Assembly (NCBI RefSeq): GCF_014874095.1
Contig: NZ_JADBEB010000001.1
Span: 8,370,001-8,434,000, forward strand
Direction of reading: 5' to 3'
DNA from: Plantactinospora soyae
GTDB taxonomy: Bacteria > Actinomycetota > Actinomycetes > Mycobacteriales > Micromonosporaceae
DNA length: 64,000 nucleotides
Shown here one piece after another: positions 15,824 to 25,200 of this stretch; the first letter of the stretch is position 1; each line of letters starts with the position of its first letter. The notes under the pieces were generated by a model. It saw nothing but the letters and a program-made list of their open reading frames with translations. It searched no databases and was not told the origin of the DNA. The position numbers were made by a program, and so were the translations under genes.

Positions 15824-16432
15824 TCAATCCGTCGCGGCGGCGGGCGCGGTCAGCTGGAGTTGCCAGCGGGAGCCGCGCCCGGTCAGGCGTACGACCGCCA
15901 GGGGCGCCACGTCCAGTTGCCAGAAGACCGGGGGCGGCAGCCCCAGCGCCCGTACCAGCACGGCGCGGATCACCACCGGATGGGTGACCACGCCGATTCG
16001 CCCGCCCCGGTCGGCCTGCCCGTCGAGCCAGCCACCGACCCGGCGCAGCAGCGCGCCGATCGACTCGCCGCCGTGTGGCGCCGCGTCCGGCTCGGTCAGC
16101 CAGCTCCGCACCGCGTCGGGCTCCCAGTCGGCAACCTCTTCCAGAGACCGTCCGGTCCAGCGCCCGTAGTCGCAGTCGGCCAGCGCCGGTTCCGGGGTGG
16201 GTCGCAGACCCAGCGCGTACGCGGTCTGCAACCCCGCCGCCGCCGGGGTGCTGAGGCAGACGTCGATCCGCCCGAGCGGTCCCCTGCCATCCGGTCCGGT
16301 CGGGGCGAGCGCGGAAGCGGCCCGGCTGCCGCCCTCGTCCAGCGGTTCGGCACCGCCACCGAACACCGCGCGCCGGAGCGCGGCGGTGTGGGCGTGCGCG
16401 ACCAGCCGGAGGCTGGTCGCGGTCACACTCAT
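15824..16432 (-). CDS. Histidine-phosphatase-family protein, CobC-like, RHG motif altered
   Basis: The 202-residue protein has the histidine phosphatase layout: RLVAHAHT at the N-terminus, DYGRWTGRSLEEV, PHGGESIGALLRRV and GRIGVVTHPVVIRAVLV. In active enzymes the first motif is R-H-G-E-T. Here the Arg is Ala12 and Gly-Glu is Ala-His, while His13 and the distal His are kept. Phosphatase activity may therefore be reduced or altered. It overlaps cbtA by four bases, the same operon as cbtB, so its role is presumably alpha-ribazole phosphate dephosphorylation (CobC) or another cobalamin step. That role rests on context. Confidence 0.75.
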   Translation of the reverse strand: MSVTATSLRLVAHAHTAALRRAVFGGGAEPLDEGGSRAASALAPTGPDGRGPLGRIDVCLSTPAAAGLQTAYALGLRPTPEPALADCDYGRWTGRSLEEVADWEPDAVRSWLTEPDAAPHGGESIGALLRRVGGWLDGQADRGGRIGVVTHPVVIRAVLVRALGLPPPVFWQLDVAPLAVVRLTGRGSRWQLQLTAPAAATD

Positions 16433-17235
16433 GGTCGGGCGGGGGCGTCGACGCCGTCCCTCGCCTCGTCGGCTCCCACCGGTTCGCCGCCGGGCAACGG
16501 GGCGGCGGCGGTCGGACGCCGGCCGCTCCAACTCAACAGGGCGGCGAAGAGCAACCCGATGCCGGTCCAGAGCACCAGCTGGGTGCCGAGGGAGGCCAGC
16601 CGGAAGTCCCACAGCAGGGCCGCCGGGAAGTCGTCCGGCACCTCGTGGAACGACGGCAGCACGGTGTAGGCGACCACGGTGACGAGCAGGAACCCGCCGA
16701 CCGCCGCCGCGGCACGCTGCCAGTCCGGTGCATCCGGCCGCAGCGCCCGGTGGCCGAGGGCACCGGCCCAGACGGCCACCAGACCGAGCACCACCAGCAG
16801 CAGATAGCTGCCGGTCCGCTGGTTGATGGTGTCGGGGTTGCCGACCGCCGGTGGATTCGCCGGGTACTTCAGGAACGGTACGACCACCGCGCCGAGCAGC
16901 GCGCCACCGGCCAGCAGCAGCGCCGCCCGACCGTCGTCCCGGGTACGCAGCCGGCGCCGCAGCAGGACGTACGCGGTGGCCAGCATGCCGCCCATGGCGA
17001 CGCCGAACAGGCCGGTGGCCAGGAACAGGCCGGCCCGCTGGCCGTCCCGGCTGACCAGTTCGTCCTCGTGGTGGTCCTCGCCCGTGGTGGGCTCGGAATG
17101 GGTCGCCTGTTCCTCGATGGCGATCGCCGCGTCGATCCGCGGCTCACCGGCGAAGTAGGCGAAGGTCCCGGCGATCAGACCGGCGACCAGGCCTGCGAGC
17201 AGGCCACGCAGTAGTACAGACAGGAAGCTGGGCAC
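16429..17235 (-). CDS. cbtA: Cobalt transporter subunit CbtA
   Basis: The 268-residue membrane protein shows CbtA features: LLRGLLAGLVAGLIAGTFAY with FAGEPRIDAAIAIEEQATHS, a His/acid-rich external loop (TGEDHHEDELVSRDGQR), and KYPANPPAVGNPDTINQRTG. There are about six hydrophobic segments. It lies 13 bases after cbtB behind a cobalamin riboswitch. The family is inferred to take up cobalt for B12 synthesis. Its partner CbtB supplies a single-helix subunit. Confidence 0.92.
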   Translation of the reverse strand: MPSFLSVLLRGLLAGLVAGLIAGTFAYFAGEPRIDAAIAIEEQATHSEPTTGEDHHEDELVSRDGQRAGLFLATGLFGVAMGGMLATAYVLLRRRLRTRDDGRAALLLAGGALLGAVVVPFLKYPANPPAVGNPDTINQRTGSYLLLVVLGLVAVWAGALGHRALRPDAPDWQRAAAAVGGFLLVTVVAYTVLPSFHEVPDDFPAALLWDFRLASLGTQLVLWTGIGLLFAALLSWSGRRPTAAAPLPGGEPVGADEARDGVDAPARP

Positions 17236-17248
17236 CGGTACGCGGCGG

Positions 17249-17452
17249 TCAGTGGCAGGGAACGCCGAGGAGGTGCCGGCCGTCGTGCATCAGCTCGTGC
17301 AGGTACATGCCGCTCTGCGAGACGGCGCCCTGGTCGAACGCGACCAGGTAGGTCAGCAGCGAGAGGACGGCGACGACGGCGAGTGCCAGCCAGAGCAGGC
17401 GGGCGGAGATCGCGGGGTGGGCCAGGGTGCGGGCCGGAGTGGAACTGGACAT
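17249..17452 (-). CDS. cbtB: Cobalt transporter subunit CbtB
   Basis: A 67-residue, single-membrane-helix protein (LLWLALAVVAVLSLLTYLVA). It ends with the diagnostic metal-binding tail HELMHDGRHLLGVPCH. It is the first gene after a cobalamin riboswitch and is followed at once by cbtA. The start ATG at 17452 follows an AAGGAGG ribosome binding site. Confidence 0.93.
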   Translation of the reverse strand: MSSSTPARTLAHPAISARLLWLALAVVAVLSLLTYLVAFDQGAVSQSGMYLHELMHDGRHLLGVPCH

Positions 17453-17474
17453 GCGCGGTAGAACCTCCTTGGGG

Positions 17475-17645
17475 ATGACGCGTCCCCTTCGACAGGCTGC
17501 GACGACCGAGCGTCCTGGCTCGCGGGCCCGAGTTACCTCGGGACCGCTCACAGTGGCGCGACCGCTCCGGATTCTCACCGGCTTCCCTCGCGACGCCGCA
17601 GATGGCGAGTTGACGGTATCCGCGCCGTACCCTGCGGTCAACCGG
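17475..17645 (-). ncRNA. Cobalamin riboswitch upstream of cbtB
   Basis: The minus strand carries the B12 element: GCCGGTGAGAATCCGGAGC followed by GCCACTG (17557-17551), then GGTCCCGAGGTAACTCGGGC. The aptamer ends shortly before the AAGGAGG of cbtB, as expected for translational control. High cobalamin should shut off cobalt import. Confidence 0.88.
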
Positions 17646-17779
17646 ACGACGTGTCGATCCGGCGCTGTCCGGGATGGCTGCCGCGCCGGCCGAGGGAGCG
17701 TGCCGGGTAGTGGGGTGTCAGAGGTCACGGGTGGGTGGGCGCGCTTGTCGCCCGTCCGCACGGCCGATACCGTCGCGCC

Positions 17780-18532
17780 GTGACGACCCGGGTGCTGCTG
17801 CTCGGCGGCACGGCCGAGGCGAGAGAACTGGCCGCCGCCCTGGTCGGCCGCCCCGACACCGTCGTGGTCTCCTCACTGGCCGGTCGGGTCGCCAATCCCC
17901 GGCTGCCGGTCGGCGAGGTCCGGATCGGCGGGTTCGGTGGAGTCGACGGCCTCACCCAATGGCTCGTCGAGCATCAGGTCGATGTGCTGATCGACGCCAC
18001 CCACCCGTACGCGGAACGGATCCGCTCCTCGGCGGTCCGGGCGGCCGAGGCGACCGGGGTGCCACACCTGCGGTTGGAACGTCCCGGCTGGACGAGCGGG
18101 CCGGGAGACCGGTGGCACCGGGTGCCGCACCTCGCCGCCGCCGCGGATCTGGTGCCCCGGTTGGGCGGCCGGGCCTTCGTCACCACCGGCCGGCAGGGGC
18201 TGGACGCCTTCCTCCCACTGCGGGACACCTGGCTGCTCGTCCGGGTCGTCGACGAGCCGCAGACGCCGCTGCCGGCCAACGTCTCGGTGATCCGGGACCG
18301 TGGCCCGTACCAGCTGGCGGCGGAGACGGCGCTGATGACGGCGCACCGGATCGACGTACTGGTCACCAAGGACAGCGGTGGCACGTACACGATGGCGAAG
18401 CTCGCCGCCGCCCGCGACCTCGGCCTGCCCGTGGTGATGGTCGACCGACCGGCGGCGGTGGCCGTACCGGTGCAGGCGTCGGAGATCGGCGCGGCGGTGG
18501 CCTGGCTGGAGACCGTGCTGTCGCGGCGATAG
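17780..18532 (+). CDS. cobK: Precorrin-6A reductase CobK
   Basis: The 250-residue enzyme reduces precorrin-6A to dihydro-precorrin-6A with NADPH. Visible motifs are VLLLGGTAEARELAAAL (nucleotide-binding loop), DATHPYAERI, TTGRQGLDAF and VTKDSGGTYTMAKL, in the order typical of CobK/CbiJ. GTG at 17780 is chosen because VTTRVLLLGG is the usual beginning and a TACCGT -10-like hexamer lies seven bases before it, suggesting a leaderless mRNA. It is convergent with cobIJ and divergent from cbtB. Confidence 0.92.
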   Translation: MTTRVLLLGGTAEARELAAALVGRPDTVVVSSLAGRVANPRLPVGEVRIGGFGGVDGLTQWLVEHQVDVLIDATHPYAERIRSSAVRAAEATGVPHLRLERPGWTSGPGDRWHRVPHLAAAADLVPRLGGRAFVTTGRQGLDAFLPLRDTWLLVRVVDEPQTPLPANVSVIRDRGPYQLAAETALMTAHRIDVLVTKDSGGTYTMAKLAAARDLGLPVVMVDRPAAVAVPVQASEIGAAVAWLETVLSRR

Positions 18533-18553
18533 GCCACGACCGGCCCGGAAGGG

Positions 18554-20125
18554 TCAGCCCGGGTACGTCCGGGGCGTCCAGACCACGGTCGAGCCGTCCG
18601 CGCGCCGGTCCACTCGGGTGGTCGACGAGCCGACGATCAGCAGGCAGCGCATGTCCACCTCCGCCGGGTCGAGTTTGGAGAGTTCCACCACGCTGATCCG
18701 CTCCCCTGGCCGGCCGACGTCCCGGGCGATGACCACCGGAGTCTCCGCCGACCGGTGCCGCAGCAGGACGTCCCGGGCCGCCGCGACCTGCCACCGGCGG
18801 CTCGCGGAGGCGGGGTTGTAGAGCGCCAGCACCAGATCTGCGGCGGCGGCACCGGCCAGCCGCTGTTCGATCACCGCCCACGGCTTGAGCCGGTCGGAGA
18901 GCGAGAGCACCGCGAAGTCGTGACCGAGCGGGGCGCCGATCCGACTCGCCGCCGCCTGCGCGGCGGTCAGCCCCGGCAGCACCCGTACCGGGACCGGGCC
19001 GAACCGCTCGTCGGTGGTGGCGACCTCCAGCACCGCCGTGGCCATCGCGAAGATCCCCGGGTCGCCGGACGAGACCACGGCCACCCGCGCGCCGGCCAGG
19101 GCGAGTTCCAGCGCGTGCCGGGCCCGGTCGATCTCGACCTGGTTGCCCGAGGTGTGCCGGTGCTGGCCGGGGCGGTGCGGCACCCGGTCGACGTACGGGG
19201 CGTAGCCGACGAGATGTTCCGCCTCGCGCAGCGCCTGCGCGGTCTCCGGGGTGAGCCACTTCGTTCCGGCCGGACCGAGCCCGACCACGGTCACCTCGCC
19301 CGCCGGCCGCTCGGCGTCGACACCTGCCGACCCGTCGGTGCCGGTTGCCGCGTCCGCGCCGGCCTGGCCCGAGACTCCCGCCGCCACGGCCGCGCCCGTC
19401 GGGCTGGTCAGCACCGCCAGGGAGAAGTACGGCACCCCGTCCGGATCCACCTCGGCCAGCGGCAGTTCCCGGCCGATGTCGGTGGTGGCCCGCTCGACGT
19501 ACCACGCGTCGTCGAGCCGTCCGGCGTCGGCGAACGCCGCCCGTACCTGGGGAAAGGTGCGGCCGAGCTTGAGTACGGCGGCGGCGTCGGTGTCGGCCAG
19601 CCGGCGGGTCAACTCGTCGGCGGGCAGGGTTCCGGGCAGTACGGTGAGCACCTCGTCCCGCTCGACCAGCGGCCGGCCCAGTACGGCGGTGGCGGCGCTG
19701 ATCGAGGTGACCCCCGGCACCACCTCGGCCGGGAACAGGTGTGCCAGCCGTTCGTGCAGGTACATGTAGGAGCCGTAGAACATCGGGTCGCCGGCGCAGA
19801 GCACCACCACGTCCCGCCCGGCCGACAGGTGTTCGGCGAGCCGTTCCGCGCTGGCGTCGTAGAACTCGGTGATGGCCGCCTCGTAGCCGCCCGGATGATC
19901 GGTGGTCTCGGTGGTGACCGGGTACACCAGCGGCTCCAGCACCTGCCCGTCGCTCAGGTACGACGCGGCGATGGACCGGGCGATGCTCCGGCCGTGCCGG
20001 GCCGAGTAGTACGCGACCACGTCGGCGGCGGCGATCACCCGGGCCGCCTTGACGGTCAGCAGTTCGGGGTCACCCGGTCCGACCCCGACCCCCCGGAGCG
20101 TGCCCGGTTCCGCGTGGCTGTTCAT
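18554..20125 (-). CDS. cobIJ: Fused precorrin-2 C20- / precorrin-3B C17-methyltransferase CobIJ
   Basis: The 523-residue protein contains two SAM-dependent methyltransferases. Residues 1-245 are CobI: GVGVGPGDPELLTVKAARVI, VLCAGDPMFYGSYMYLH and VVPGVTSISAATA. A short Gly/Ala-rich linker follows. Residues about 275-523 are CobJ: VTVVGLGPAGTKWLTPE, VAVVSSGDPGIFAMA and LPGLTAAQAAASRIGAPLGH. The fusion is known in actinobacteria. It performs two successive methylations of the aerobic corrin pathway around the CobG step. It overlaps cobH by four bases. Confidence 0.95.
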   Translation of the reverse strand: MNSHAEPGTLRGVGVGPGDPELLTVKAARVIAAADVVAYYSARHGRSIARSIAASYLSDGQVLEPLVYPVTTETTDHPGGYEAAITEFYDASAERLAEHLSAGRDVVVLCAGDPMFYGSYMYLHERLAHLFPAEVVPGVTSISAATAVLGRPLVERDEVLTVLPGTLPADELTRRLADTDAAAVLKLGRTFPQVRAAFADAGRLDDAWYVERATTDIGRELPLAEVDPDGVPYFSLAVLTSPTGAAVAAGVSGQAGADAATGTDGSAGVDAERPAGEVTVVGLGPAGTKWLTPETAQALREAEHLVGYAPYVDRVPHRPGQHRHTSGNQVEIDRARHALELALAGARVAVVSSGDPGIFAMATAVLEVATTDERFGPVPVRVLPGLTAAQAAASRIGAPLGHDFAVLSLSDRLKPWAVIEQRLAGAAAADLVLALYNPASASRRWQVAAARDVLLRHRSAETPVVIARDVGRPGERISVVELSKLDPAEVDMRCLLIVGSSTTRVDRRADGSTVVWTPRTYPG

Positions 20126-20751
20126 TCGACCTCGTTCGCGATGGCGTTGACCGCGGCGACGGTGATGGCGCTGCCGCCCCGTCGACCGTGCACCACCAGG
20201 TACGGAATGCCGGCATCATGCGCGGCCAGGGCCTGCTTCGACTCGGCCGCCCCGATGAAGCCCACCGGGACGCCGATGATCACCGCCGGCCGGGCGGCCC
20301 CCTCGTCGATCATCTCCAGCAGCCGGAACAACGCGGTGGGGGCGTTGCCGATCGCCACCACCGCACCGTCGAGCCGGTCCCGCCACAGCTCCAGGGCGGC
20401 GGCGCTCCGCGTCGTGCCGAGTCGCTGGGCCAGGCCGGGTACGGCGGGATCGCGCAGCATGCAGAGCACCTGGTTACCGCTGGGCAGCCGGGCCCGGGTG
20501 ATGCCGGAGGCGACCATCGCCGCGTCACAGAGGATCGGCGCGCCGGCCCGCAACGCCGTACGCCCGGCGGTGACCAGATCGGGGCTGGCCGCGATGTCGC
20601 CGACCAGGTCCACGCAGCCGGAGGCGTGGATCATCCGTACCGCCACCTGCGCGATGTCCGGCGGCAGCGCGGAGAGGTCGGCTTCGGCCCGGATCGTCGC
20701 GAACGACTGTCGGTAGATCTCCGCACCGTCGCGGATGTATTCGTAGCTCAC
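20122..20751 (-). CDS. cobH: Precorrin-8X methylmutase CobH
   Basis: The 209-residue enzyme moves the C11 methyl to C12, giving hydrogenobyrinate. It begins VSYEYIRDGAEIYRQSFATI and includes RMIHASGCVDLVGDI with the catalytic His, and GVPVGFIGAAESKQAL. GTG at 20751 overlaps the cobG stop (GTGA). The gene is translationally coupled on both sides in the order cobG-cobH-cobIJ. Confidence 0.95.
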   Translation of the reverse strand: MSYEYIRDGAEIYRQSFATIRAEADLSALPPDIAQVAVRMIHASGCVDLVGDIAASPDLVTAGRTALRAGAPILCDAAMVASGITRARLPSGNQVLCMLRDPAVPGLAQRLGTTRSAAALELWRDRLDGAVVAIGNAPTALFRLLEMIDEGAARPAVIIGVPVGFIGAAESKQALAAHDAGIPYLVVHGRRGGSAITVAAVNAIANEVE

Positions 20752-22016
20752 TGTCGCCCTTCTGCCCGTGCGGCCAGTGCCGCCGACGGGTTGCCGATCC
20801 AACTACGGCCGGCCGCCTCGATGCGGTACCCGGAACCGGTGGCCACGGCCAGCACGGCGGGCCCGGCCGGGCGCCCGCAACACCGGTCACAGCCGACGAC
20901 GTGCACCGGCAGCATCCGCCCTCCCACCGTTCCGCCCTCGCCCACCGTTGCCGGTGTCTCGGCCCCGGTCGCCGCGTCGGCCAGCGCGTCCGTCAGGTCC
21001 TGCCGCACGTCGGCGAGGGCGCTGGCGCAGCCGGGGCGGCCGGTGCAGGCGCTGACTCCCCGCCACGGCGACGACGGCTCGACCAGCAGCCCGGCCGTGG
21101 CCAGGCGGCCGACGGTATCCGGTCGCGTCGAGTCGAGCACGACGCTGCGCCACGGGGTGATGATGATCTCGTCCGTAGCGGCGAGTTCGGCCAGTTCCCG
21201 GGCCTGGCCGGCGGTCAGCCGTCCCAGCCGGGCACCGGCCACCACCAGGCCGTCCGGCCGGACACCCACCGTCGGCACCGCCTCCCCGCCCACCGCCGGC
21301 CCATCCGCCGGCAGTGGCGGGTCCGGTTGCGCGACCGGGCGGCCGAGCGCGGCGGTCACCCGGGCCGGCCCGTCCGGCAGGTCCGCCAGTCGCCACAGGT
21401 CGCTGCGGTCACCGCGTACCCGGAGGAAGGCTCGGGCAGCCTCGATCAGCAGCTCGACCGCCGCCGCCGGACCGGCCCGCAGACCCGTGTCGGTACCGGC
21501 GAGCCGGAGCGCGTCCTCGCCCGCCACCCAGCACAGGTCGGCGCCGAGGGTGGTCACGTCGTACCGGCCGTCGTCGAGGGCGAACAGGAACCTGCCGCTG
21601 AGCGACGCCAGGTCGGCGGCGCCCCGCAGCGCCGCGTCCAGGTCCCGCACCATCGGGCGTACGTCGAGCCGGCCGCGCCCGTCGCGACCGCTCAGCGGGG
21701 AGGCGAGCAGGTTGCGGACGCGTTCGTGGGTGGGGGTCGGCAGCAGGCCGGCGGCGGCGATCCGTTCGGCGGCCCGGCGTACGGCGTCGTCGTCGGCGAG
21801 CCCCCGGATCTGGAGGTTGGCCCGGGAGGTCAACTCCAGCGTCCCGTCACCGTCCGTGTCGGCGACGTCGGCGAGTACCCGGAGTTGGCCGGGGCGGAGT
21901 TGGCCGCCGGGCAGCCGTACCCGGACCAGCAGCCCGTCGGCGGCCTGGTGCGCCCGCAACGCGCCGGGACAGCGGTCCTCCGGCGATCGTGGGGACGGGG
22001 TGGCGGGGGCGGACAC
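20748..22016 (-). CDS. cobG: Precorrin-3B synthase CobG
   Basis: The 422-residue protein is a nitrite/sulfite-reductase-like Fe-S monooxygenase that makes precorrin-3B in the oxygen-dependent pathway. Visible features are TLELTSRANLQIRGL, ACTGRPGCASALADVR and HVVGCDRCCGRPAGP, giving the cysteines for the iron-sulfur cluster. Its presence marks the aerobic route. GTG 22016 starts six bases after a TACGAT hexamer, so the mRNA may be leaderless. The start is divergent from the cobN riboswitch. Confidence 0.92.
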   Translation of the reverse strand: MSAPATPSPRSPEDRCPGALRAHQAADGLLVRVRLPGGQLRPGQLRVLADVADTDGDGTLELTSRANLQIRGLADDDAVRRAAERIAAAGLLPTPTHERVRNLLASPLSGRDGRGRLDVRPMVRDLDAALRGAADLASLSGRFLFALDDGRYDVTTLGADLCWVAGEDALRLAGTDTGLRAGPAAAVELLIEAARAFLRVRGDRSDLWRLADLPDGPARVTAALGRPVAQPDPPLPADGPAVGGEAVPTVGVRPDGLVVAGARLGRLTAGQARELAELAATDEIIITPWRSVVLDSTRPDTVGRLATAGLLVEPSSPWRGVSACTGRPGCASALADVRQDLTDALADAATGAETPATVGEGGTVGGRMLPVHVVGCDRCCGRPAGPAVLAVATGSGYRIEAAGRSWIGNPSAALAARAEGRQ

Positions 22017-22029
22017 GGGCTCATCGTAG

Positions 22030-22195
22030 AGTCAGGGTCCTCGGCGCCTGCCGGCCCGAGAGAAGCATCACGCGGCGAACCCGGAGGAACCCGGTGCAAG
22101 TCCGGGGCGGTCCCGCCACTGTCACCGAGCTGGGAATTCAGCTCGGAAGCCAGACACTCCGGATCACCGCACGATCGACCACGACCACGGGCGCG
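22030..22195 (+). ncRNA. Cobalamin riboswitch upstream of cobN
   Basis: The plus strand reads GAGGAACCCGGTGCAAGTCC, then GGCGGTCCCGCCACTGTCAC (B12 box GCCACTG at 22115-22121), and CTCGGAAGCCAGACACTC. It is a textbook cobalamin aptamer, ending just ahead of the GAGGAGG of cobN. Confidence 0.93.
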
Positions 22196-22215
22196 GACCC
22201 GAGGAGGAGTCACCC

Positions 22216-25200
22216 ATGTCTGCGGCGGACGCTGCCACCACGATTCTCCTGTTGTCGACTTCGGACACGGACCTACTTTCCGCCCGAGCCAGCGGCGCGG
22301 TCTACCGGCTGGCCAATCCGGCCCGGCTCGACCTCGCCGACCTGCCCGACCTGGTCGCCGGGGTCGACCTGGTGGTGGTACGGATCCTCGGCGGCCACCG
22401 GATGTGGGAGGAGGGCCTGGCGGCACTGCGCGCCGGTTCCCTACCCGTGGTGGCGCTCGGCGGTGAGCAGGCGCCGGACGCGGAGCTGATGTCCCGGTCG
22501 ACGGTGCCGGCCGGAATCGCCGCCCAGGCGCACGCGTACCTGGCCCAGGGTGGGCCGGAGAACCTGCGTGAGCTGCACGGCTTCCTCTCCGACACGGTGC
22601 TGCTGACCGGTCACGGCTTCAACCCGCCCGTCGAGCAGCCGAACTGGGGCGTCCATCCCCGAACCCCGGGTACGTCGTCCGGGCCGGTGGTCGGCATCCT
22701 CTACTACCGGGCCCACCAGTTGAGCGGGAACGTCGGGTTCGTCGAGGCGCTGGCCGCCGCCGTCGAGGACGCCGGGGGGCAGGCCCTGCCGATCTTCTGC
22801 GCCAGTCTGCGTACCCCCGAACCGGAACTGCTGGCGGCGCTCGGCGCGGCCGACGCGCTGCTGGTCACGGTGCTCGCGGCCGGTGGTACCCGGCCGGCGG
22901 ACGCCGCCGCCGGTGGCTCCGAGCAGGCCTGGGACGTCGGCGCGCTGGCCGCGCTGGACGTACCGATCCTCCAAGCGCTCTGCCTGACCTCGTCCCGGCA
23001 GACCTGGTCGGACAGCGACGACGGGGTCTCCCCGCTGGACGCGGCCACCCAGGTCGCGGTGCCCGAGTTCGACGGGCGACTGATCACCGTGCCGTTCTCG
23101 TTCAAGGAGACCGACGCCGACGGGCTGCCCCGGTACGTCGCCGATCCGGAACGGGCGGCCCGGGTGGCCGGCACCGCCGTCCGGCTCGGCCGGCTGCGCC
23201 ACACCCCGCCGGAGCAACGCCGGCTGGCGCTGGTGCTGTCGGCGTACCCGACCAAGCATGCCCGGGTCGGCAACGCCGTCGGGCTGGACACCCCGGCCAG
23301 TGCGATCCGGCTGCTGCGGACGCTGCGCGACCTCGGTTACGACCTCGGGCCGGTCGACGGCCCGGACGCCCTGCCCGGTCTGATCCCCGCCCCGGACGCC
23401 GAACTGCCCGACGGTGACCGGCTGATCCACGCCCTGATCGCGGCGGGCGGGCAGGACCAGGAGTTCCTCACCGAGGAGCAGCTCGCCGCCAACCCGGTAC
23501 GGGTGCCGCTGCGCAGCTACCAGCGGTGGTTCGACGCGCTGCCGGCCGATTTGCGGGAGGCGATGGTCGAACACTGGGGGCCGCCGCCGGGGCAGCTCTA
23601 CGTCGACACCTCCGCCGATCCCGACGGCGAGATCGTGCTGGCCTGCCTGCGGGCCGGAAACGTGATCATCATGATCCAGCCGCCGCGCGGCTTCGGCGAG
23701 AACCCGGTGGCCATCTACCACGATCCGGACCTGCCGCCGACCCACCACTACCTGGCCGCGTACCGGTGGCTGGACGAGGAGTTCGGCGCCGACGCCGTGG
23801 TCCACCTCGGCAAGCACGGCTCGCTGGAGTGGCTGCCCGGCAAGACGGTCGGCCTCTCCGCCGCCTGCGGTCCGGACGCGGTGCTCGGCTCGCTGCCGCT
23901 GATCTATCCGTTCCTGGTCAACGACCCGGGCGAGGGCGCCCAGGCCAAGCGCCGGGCGCACGCGGTCATCGTGGACCACCTGGTGCCGCCGATGGCCCGC
24001 GCGGAGAGCTACGGCGACATCGCCCGGCTGGAACAACTGCTCGACGAGTACGCCAACATCGCCGCCATGGACCCGGCCAAGCTGCCGGCGATCCGGGGCC
24101 AGATCTGGACGCTGATCCAGGCGGCCCGGCTCGACCACGACCTGGGCCTGGACCAGCGCCCGCACGACGCCGAGTTCGACGAGTTCCTGCTGCACGTGGA
24201 CGGCTGGCTCTGCGAGGTGAAGGACGCGCAGATCCGCGACGGCCTGCACATCCTGGGTGAGCCGCCGGCCGGCGAGGCCCGGGTGAACCTGGTGCTGGCG
24301 ATCCTGCGGGCCCGACAGGTCTGGGGCGGACGGGCCGGCGCCGTCGACGGGCTACGCGCCGCGCTGGGCCTCGCCGAGTCCGGCACCGAGGACTCCGCCA
24401 CCGTCGACCGGGCCGAGGCGGTGGCCCGGTCCCTGGTGGAGGCGATGGAGGCGTACGGCTGGTCCGTCGGGGCCGTACCGGCGGTGCTCGCCGACGTACT
24501 CGGCGACGACGATCCCCGGGCCGAAGCCGTACGGCCGGTGCTGGAGTTCGCCGCGACCGAGGTCGTACCCCGGCTGGCCCGCACCACCGACGAGATCGAC
24601 CACATCGTGCACGCCCTGGGCGGCGGGTACGTTCCGGCCGGGCCGAGCGGGTCACCGCTGCGTGGCCTGGTGAACGTGCTGCCGACCGGCCGCAACTTCT
24701 ACACCGTCGACCCGAAGGCGATCCCGAGCCGACTCGCGTACGCCACCGGGCAGGCGATGGCGACGTCGCTGGTCGAGCGGTACCGGCAGGACACCGGGGA
24801 CTGGCCCCGCTCGGTCGGGCTGTCCGCCTGGGGCACCTCGGCGATGCGTACCGCCGGGGACGACGTGGCCGAGGTGCTGGCGCTGATCGGTGTGGCGCCG
24901 ACCTGGGACGAGGCGTCCCGGCGGGTGAACGGGTTCGAGATCATCCCGCTCGCCGAGCTGGGCCGGCCGCGGATCGACGTGACGGTCCGGATCAGCGGCT
25001 TCTTCCGGGACGCGTTCCCGCACGTGCTGCTCCTGCTCGACGACGCGGTCCGGGCGGTCGCCGCGCTCGACGAGCCGGACGAGCAGAACTTCCTGCGGGC
25101 GCACGCCCGGGCCGACACCGCCCGGCACGGCGACGAGCGGCGGGCCACCAGCCGGATCTTCGGCTCGAAGCCGGGCGCGTACGGTGCCGGCCTGCTGCCG

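Noticed and set aside
18755-22466. Very long plus-strand ORFs opposite cobIJ, cobH and cobG
   Set aside because: Composition is shadow-like and both strands cannot carry conserved proteins; the minus-strand frames match Cob families throughout.
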